A DNA stretch of 9,771 nt from JBFXDW01 sp050180745 (GTDB taxonomy: Bacteria; Pseudomonadota; Alphaproteobacteria; UBA9219). Numbering within the stretch: position 1 is the first letter of the stretch; each line of letters opens with the position of its first letter. The stretch covers positions 1-9,771 of the forward strand of contig JBFXDW010000067.1 in the NCBI GenBank assembly GCA_050180745.1, given 5' to 3'. The notes under the pieces were generated by a model. The model was not told where the DNA came from and ran no database searches. It was given only the letters and a program-made list of their open reading frames with translations. Both the position numbers and the translations under genes were made by a program. Of the stretch, positions 5,138-9,771 are shown piece by piece.

Positions 5138-7173
5138 ATAATAAGATTCCTCCTCTTAATTTTTTTCAGCGTTTTGATGTTCTCAAACAAAGCATAGCGC
5201 GACTAACTCCGGCCTATCAGCTTCGCAATCCGGTTATGTTCGTCGTCTATCTAAGCGCTATCTTAACAAGCGTTGAAACGGTTCGTCTTCATCATCACTA
5301 TCCTTTAGCCGTAGCAATTGTCTTGTGGCTGACGGTTCTATCAGCCAACTTATCGGAATGTTATGCCGAAAAGCGAGGGCAAATTCAGGCTGAGGGCTTA
5401 CGCAAAACGCGCCAAGACACGCAAGCGCGCCGTCTTTATGATCCCGAGCGAACGGATAGCTATGAGGTGACGTTGGCTTCCTCTTTACGGAAAGACGACC
5501 TCTTTTATGTCAAAGAAGGCGACCTCATTCCCGCAGATGGCCAAATCATAAAGGGCATCGCGTCCGTTGATGAAAGCGCCATCACAGGAGAAAGTGCTCC
5601 GGTTATCCGCGAGTCCGACAGCGAGCGCGACACCGTCACGGCGGGTACACGAATTCTCTCGGACTGGCTGGTCGTGCGCGTCATGCGCGATCAGGGACAT
5701 AGCTATCTCGATAAGATGATTTCTATGGTCAAAGGCTCTCACCGCCAGAAAACGCCTAACGAAGTTGCGCTAACAATCATGCTCACGGCAATGACGTTTT
5801 TGTTCTTTGTAACAGCCGCAACCTTGCTGCCCTTCACCCGCTATGCCGTCGAAAAAGCAGGGGGGGCCGCCACTATAAGCATAACCTCACTAGTGGCGCT
5901 TTTGATCGCGTGGGCACCAACAACAATCGGCGGGTTGCTCTCAACCATCTCTATCGCAGGCATAAACCGCCTGATGAACGCTCATATTATGACCATCTCC
6001 AGTCATGCTATCGAAGTTGCGGGCGATGTGACAACTTTGCTCTTTGATAAAACAGGGACAATCACACATGGCAATCGTCATGCTGTTGCTTTTTATCCGG
6101 CACTAGGTGTCTCTCCAACAGAGCTTATTGACGGGGCGCTGTGGGCCTCGATGACTGACACAACCCCAGAAGGCCGCAGCATCTTGGAACTGGTCCACAA
6201 ACAACATGGCCTAACACCTGAAGTCACAAATGAAGATGTCGTCACCATTCCTTTCAGCGCCGAAACAAGAGTGAGCGGCGCAACCATAGGTGAACGCGCT
6301 TACCTGAAAGGTGCCATAGACACAATTGAGTCCTATGTCACAGATTTGGGTGGCATGATCCCTCCTGATGTAAAACGGCAAGCCAACCTAATCGCCCAAC
6401 AGGGAGGAACGCCCCTCATCGTTGCGCAAGGCGCCAAAATCCTTGGCACTATCCACCTCAAAGATGTCATTAAATCAGGCATCCGCGAACGCTTAATAAG
6501 TCTGCGTATCATGGGTATCAAAACAATGATGCTGACGGGTGACAACCCTTTAACTGCCGCCGCCATAGCTTCAGAAACGGGCGTCGATGATTTTCTGGCC
6601 GAGACAACGCCCAAAGCCAAACTGGCGCTTATCAGAAAGATGCAAAAGGAAGGACAAGTCGTTGCCATGATCGGTGACGGCACGAACGATGCGCCCGCGC
6701 TGGCACAAGCCGATGTCGCCTTGGCCATGAATAAAGGAACGCAAGCCGCTAAAGAAGCCGCAACCATGATTGATCTTGAATCCGATCCTTGCAAAATTAT
6801 TGACGTGATTAAATTGGGCCGTGAGATGCTGATGACTCGCGGCGCTCTGGCAACATTCAGCTATACCAATGATCTTGTTAAATTCTTTGTTGTTTCCGGC
6901 CCTGTTTTAGCGATGGTGTATCCTTCGCTCGCGGGGTTCAATTTGTTGCACCTCTCATCTGCCCATAATGCGGTGCTGGCGACACTCATTTATAATGCTA
7001 TTGTCATTTTGTTTCTTGCCCCCGTCGCGTTTCATGGCGTGCGCTATCGTGTGATCGCCGCAGAGCTCATTTTAAGACGCAATTTATTGCTTTTTGGGAT
7101 GGGGGGATTCATCGTTCCGGCCATCACAATTAAGCTGTTGGACATTATTCTTGTCGCGATGGGAGGCTTCTAG
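5134..7173 (+). CDS. kdpB: Potassium-transporting ATPase ATP-binding subunit B
   Basis: KdpB is the catalytic P-type ATPase subunit: it hydrolyses ATP and couples this to K+ uptake through KdpA. At 679 residues it matches E. coli KdpB (682). All hallmarks are present: the actuator loop TGES at 151-154 (its Ser corresponds to the serine whose phosphorylation inhibits E. coli KdpB), the phosphorylation motif DKTGTIT with Asp305, the nucleotide-domain KGA in YLKGAID, MLTGDN at 466-471, and GDGTNDAP from Gly514. Membrane helices include segments near residues 34-50 and 57-72, the WAPTTIGGLLSTIS helix, and three C-terminal helices. The protein looks fully active. The stop is directly followed by the kdpC ATG. 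Confidence 0.98.
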   Translation: MNNKIPPLNFFQRFDVLKQSIARLTPAYQLRNPVMFVVYLSAILTSVETVRLHHHYPLAVAIVLWLTVLSANLSECYAEKRGQIQAEGLRKTRQDTQARRLYDPERTDSYEVTLASSLRKDDLFYVKEGDLIPADGQIIKGIASVDESAITGESAPVIRESDSERDTVTAGTRILSDWLVVRVMRDQGHSYLDKMISMVKGSHRQKTPNEVALTIMLTAMTFLFFVTAATLLPFTRYAVEKAGGAATISITSLVALLIAWAPTTIGGLLSTISIAGINRLMNAHIMTISSHAIEVAGDVTTLLFDKTGTITHGNRHAVAFYPALGVSPTELIDGALWASMTDTTPEGRSILELVHKQHGLTPEVTNEDVVTIPFSAETRVSGATIGERAYLKGAIDTIESYVTDLGGMIPPDVKRQANLIAQQGGTPLIVAQGAKILGTIHLKDVIKSGIRERLISLRIMGIKTMMLTGDNPLTAAAIASETGVDDFLAETTPKAKLALIRKMQKEGQVVAMIGDGTNDAPALAQADVALAMNKGTQAAKEAATMIDLESDPCKIIDVIKLGREMLMTRGALATFSYTNDLVKFFVVSGPVLAMVYPSLAGFNLLHLSSAHNAVLATLIYNAIVILFLAPVAFHGVRYRVIAAELILRRNLLLFGMGGFIVPAITIKLLDIILVAMGGF

Positions 7174-7731
7174 ATGATTTCCCAACTCCGCACCGCTACT
7201 GTCTTTCTAGCCCTCATGACATTCCTCTTGGGCGCCGTTTATCCTGCTATTGTATGGATGGTCGGACAACTGGCTTTTCCTTATGAAGCTAATGGCTCAC
7301 TGATTATGAGCTGGGAGGAAACCAAAGGATCGGCTCTCTTAGGACAGCATTTCCAAGCAGATCGCTATTTCTGGAGCCGCCTTTCAGACACCCCCGCTTT
7401 TCCCTATAACGCGCAGAACTCGGGGTCAGCTCATCTAAATGCAGATCATCCCGAGCTTTTGAACAAAGCCAAGGATCGCCTCAACAAACTCAATCTTTCA
7501 GAAGAACAACCCCCGATCGACCTTGTGACAAGCTCAGGCAGCGGCCTTGATCCACATATTTCGCCTCATGCGGCACGTGTACAGGTCAAACGTATTGCCC
7601 GCGAACGCAATCTTGATGAACAGATTCTTTTGGATCTGATCTCGCAGCATACGAGCAACCCCACTTTCGGTTTTCTTGGTGAAACAACCGTAAATGTCTT
7701 GCAGCTTAACCTAGCTTTAGACACAATATAG
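7174..7731 (+). CDS. kdpC: Potassium-transporting ATPase subunit C, stop supplied by inserted element
   Basis: KdpC is a single-pass subunit needed for assembly and high-affinity K+ transport by the Kdp ATPase. The 185 residues begin with a membrane helix (about 7-31). Family motifs follow: GSALLGQHFQADRYFWSR, FPYNAQNSGSAHL, DLVTSSGSGLDPHISPHAA, and the C-terminal FGFLGETTVNVLQLNLALD. The ATG abuts the kdpB TAG, and GGGAGG just upstream is a good ribosome site. The protein is complete in all conserved parts. The TAG stop (7729-7731) belongs to the end TATAGCC of palindromic element copy 2. Without the element the frame would read on for three codons (Thr, Gln, Pro) to a TGA overlapping the kdpD start. 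Loss of three terminal residues is unlikely to matter. Confidence 0.97.
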   Translation: MISQLRTATVFLALMTFLLGAVYPAIVWMVGQLAFPYEANGSLIMSWEETKGSALLGQHFQADRYFWSRLSDTPAFPYNAQNSGSAHLNADHPELLNKAKDRLNKLNLSEEQPPIDLVTSSGSGLDPHISPHAARVQVKRIARERNLDEQILLDLISQHTSNPTFGFLGETTVNVLQLNLALDTI

Positions 7732-7887
7732 CCTATATCAGATCAAATGATCATTTATACCGCCGAGATTTTTTACCATGGCAAGGCAAAGTTCGCAGGT
7801 TATACAAGCATATTACCAAGAACTTTAACAACGCCATGGGGGAAAAGATCAAGGTAGAAATCATCATTTCATCTGACATAGGCTATA
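7727..7887 (+). repeat. Palindromic MITE-like element, copy 2, at the kdpC/kdpD junction
   Basis: The outer arms 7727-7756 and 7858-7887 are complementary at 27 of 30 positions, with ends TATAGCC and GGCTATA. The 101-nt core (7757-7857) aligns without gaps to copy 1, differing at 12 positions. CCATGGC/GCCATGG (7776-7782 with 7833-7839), AAAGTTC/GAACTTT (7788-7794 with 7820-7826) and GGT/ACC (7798-7800 with 7815-7817) extend the hairpin. The last of these replaces GGC/GCC of copy 1, a compensatory change. Taking out the element plus one TA (159 nt, 53 codons) restores an ATGA overlap of kdpC and kdpD, which supports insertion at TA. It carries no transposase gene. The kdpD frame is open across the whole element, with an in-frame ATG at 7836. 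Confidence 0.88.
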
Positions 7888-7895
7888 ACTCAACC

Positions 7896-9771
7896 ATGAC
7901 TCCCGACGATACCCGCCCCGATCCAGACGCTCTGTTAAGTCGCCTCTCCCCCAAAGAGGAAGGCCCTAAGCGAGGGCGCTTACGCATCTTTTTCGGCAGC
8001 AGCGCTGGCGTTGGCAAAACTTACGCTATGCTGGAAGCCGCGCATGAGCATAGAAAACAAAAAGAAGATGTCCTCGTTGGTATTATAGAAACCCATGGTC
8101 GTCCTGAAACAGCAGACCTCTTGAATGATCTGACTGTACTGCCTCCGCTAAAAATCAAATATCGGGGCCTGACGTTGGAAGAATTCGACCTCGACGGCGC
8201 ATTGGGACGCAAACCAGATTTGCTGCTCGTGGATGAGCTGGCCCATACGAACGCTCCGGGCGCACGTCATCCCAAAAGATGGAACGATGTAGTAGAGCTT
8301 CTTGAGGCTGGCATTAACGTTTATACAACACTCAATGTCCAACACGTCGAAAGCCTGAGTGACATTGTCGCAGAATCAACAGGCGTATGGGTCAAAGAAA
8401 CAATTCCTGATAAAATCTTTGATATGGCAGATGATGTGGTCCTTGTTGATATTGACGAGGACGACCTCATTCAGCGCCTTCACGAAGGTAAGGTCTATCT
8501 GGCTCCCGGAGCCATGGCTCGCGCCGCAGAAAATTTCTTCAAAAAAAGCAACCTTGGTGCTTTACGCGAAATCGCCCTACGCCGCACCGCAGACCGCGTA
8601 GATGCCTTGCGCGAGCTTGATGATACAAAAGAAACCAACGCTGTTTCCGAAAAAATTCTCGTTTGTATTGGCGCTGACGAAATGGCCCCAATCCTCGCCC
8701 GTCACGCCAAACGCATGGCAACTGGTCTGAAAGCGCCATGGGAGGCAATCCATATTCATAAGCCTCAGCTCGACAATCCCACAACAACGGAAAATGAATT
8801 CCTCTCAAAAACAGAGCGTATGATTGAACGCATGGGCGGAAAAATGACCGTTCTGTCCGCTCATGATGTGGTTGGGGAGATTATTTCCTACGCACGAGAG
8901 AACCGATTCACAAAAATCATCGTTGGAAAAGACTCGCGCAAAAACTTACGCGGTTTTCTTTCTACCTTCTTCATTCACCGCATTCTTCAAAGAAGTGGCA
9001 CAATTGATGTTTATATTGTCACAAGCGAGAAAACAAAGCGTATAAAACAACAAAAACACAATAAAAAAACAACTTCTTTCCTTCATATTATCGCTGCGCT
9101 TCTTTTAGGTGCCGCCCTTACAATTCCTTCTTTCACCGCACACGGAATCTTCACGCCTCTGGATCAAGGGCTAATCTATTTGATTGGTGTCGTGATTGTC
9201 GCGGACCATTTCGGATTTCTTCCCTCATTGTTGTATAGCCTTCTTACAGCCATCGCCTTTCACTTTTTTATGCTGCACCCCCATTATCAGGATGCCTTAG
9301 GCAATAAATCCTCGGCCCTTAGCTTGTTCCTTCTTTTAATGACGAGCTACATTATCGCCACACAAACCGCCCGTCTTCATGCCCAGACTCTTTCCTCACG
9401 CTTTCGGGAAAAGCAAACGCGCGATCTTTTATCTCTCACACGCGCGCTAACATCAGTCCATAGTCGCTTTTCTCTGGCCAAGCTAGTCGCGGCACATATC
9501 GAGCATACATTAGGCGGCGAATGTACCGTCTGGATGGTCAACCACGAAAACCATCTGGCAATCGTCTTGGGCGATTTGCCGCAAGCGACATATTATAAGG
9601 ATTTCGGTGCGCTCTTATGGTGTCTTGAGCACAACCAAGTCGCGGGATTTGGGTCGGAGACCCTTCCCAGCGCCAGCGGATTTTACCTGCCCTTAGCAAC
9701 AGATCAGGGCGTCATTGGCGTGCTAGGGTATCTGCCTCGTGATCCAGAGACCTCTATATCCCGCGCAGGGC
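7896..9771 (+). CDS. kdpD: Sensor histidine kinase KdpD, C-terminus beyond window
   Basis: KdpD is the membrane sensor kinase that responds to K+ limitation or ionic stress and phosphorylates KdpE to switch on kdp. The frame is open from 7896 to the window end (625 codons). Domains in order: the N-terminal KdpD domain with the P-loop-like GSSAGVGKT at 34-42, ETHGR near 68-72 and LLLVDELAHTN around 109-119; a universal-stress-like domain from about residue 252; four membrane helices at about 393-412, 425-440, 442-460 and 474-491; and a GAF-like domain from about 510. The His-kinase core is cut off. MTPDDTRPDPDALLSRL fits family N-termini, so the ATG at 7896 is preferred, though it has no Shine-Dalgarno. 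An in-frame ATG at 7836 inside the palindromic element would add 20 residues. The element separates it from kdpC. Confidence 0.95.
   Translation, partial: MTPDDTRPDPDALLSRLSPKEEGPKRGRLRIFFGSSAGVGKTYAMLEAAHEHRKQKEDVLVGIIETHGRPETADLLNDLTVLPPLKIKYRGLTLEEFDLDGALGRKPDLLLVDELAHTNAPGARHPKRWNDVVELLEAGINVYTTLNVQHVESLSDIVAESTGVWVKETIPDKIFDMADDVVLVDIDEDDLIQRLHEGKVYLAPGAMARAAENFFKKSNLGALREIALRRTADRVDALRELDDTKETNAVSEKILVCIGADEMAPILARHAKRMATGLKAPWEAIHIHKPQLDNPTTTENEFLSKTERMIERMGGKMTVLSAHDVVGEIISYARENRFTKIIVGKDSRKNLRGFLSTFFIHRILQRSGTIDVYIVTSEKTKRIKQQKHNKKTTSFLHIIAALLLGAALTIPSFTAHGIFTPLDQGLIYLIGVVIVADHFGFLPSLLYSLLTAIAFHFFMLHPHYQDALGNKSSALSLFLLLMTSYIIATQTARLHAQTLSSRFREKQTRDLLSLTRALTSVHSRFSLAKLVAAHIEHTLGGECTVWMVNHENHLAIVLGDLPQATYYKDFGALLWCLEHNQVAGFGSETLPSASGFYLPLATDQGVIGVLGYLPRDPETSISRAG

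Noticed and set aside
4390..6794. Minus-strand frames opposite kdpA and kdpB (4390-4761, 5485-5742, 6333-6794)
   Set aside because: They are antisense to strongly conserved KdpA and KdpB coding sequence and are explained by codon bias.
7727..7887. Integron attC site
   Set aside because: The ends are TATAGCC/GGCTATA, not the RYYYAAC/GTTRRRY ends of attC sites, and there are no cassette genes or integrase.
7836..7896. KdpD start at the ATG inside the element
   Set aside because: Kept only as an alternative: the ATG at 7896 gives the family-typical N-terminus RPDPDALL, and the extra 20 residues come from the inserted element.
8021..9045. Short frames inside kdpD on both strands
   Set aside because: The kdpD frame is open throughout and its domains are clear, so these are shadows.

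Overview
The window looks like part of a proteobacterial chromosome, most likely alphaproteobacterial. I judge this from the style of ribosomal proteins L1 and L11 and of the Kdp proteins, not from a database search. Base composition is moderate, and the spacers are rich in palindromes.

Layout from left to right. (1) Positions 1-1496, minus strand: three tightly spaced genes of unknown function. The last runs off the left edge and is open throughout. A TATAAT-like promoter and a 20-bp AT palindrome lie in front of the first gene. (2) Positions 1580-2782, minus strand: rplK (L11) and rplA (L1), ending in a strong hairpin terminator. The usual neighbours secE-nusG (upstream) and rplJ-rplL (downstream) are absent. 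(3) Positions 2783-3439: a long divergent spacer holding a structured segment, a 159-bp palindromic repeat (copy 1) and a GC-rich, repeat-like stretch. (4) Positions 3440-9771, plus strand: kdpA, kdpB, kdpC and the first 625 codons of kdpD. These encode the high-affinity K+-transporting P-type ATPase and its sensor kinase. kdpE would be expected beyond the right edge.

The most interesting feature is a pair of about 160-bp palindromic elements, at 3081-3239 and 7727-7887. Their 101-nt cores differ at 12 positions. Their 29-30-nt outer arms differ substantially between the copies, yet within each copy the two arms remain complementary (29/29 and 27/30). Copy 2 sits exactly at the kdpC/kdpD junction and supplies the kdpC stop codon. 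Removing it together with one TA dinucleotide restores an ATGA stop/start overlap between kdpC and kdpD, like the one that still joins kdpA and kdpB. This supports a mobile, MITE-like palindromic element that duplicates TA on insertion. In copy 2 one reading frame stays open through the whole element and joins kdpD in frame.

How the genes work together: KdpA is the K+-selective channel-like subunit, KdpB the ATPase and KdpC the assembly or affinity subunit. KdpD senses K+ limitation and would drive transcription through KdpE. rplK and rplA supply the L11 and L1 stalk proteins of the large ribosomal subunit. The role of the left cassette is unknown.
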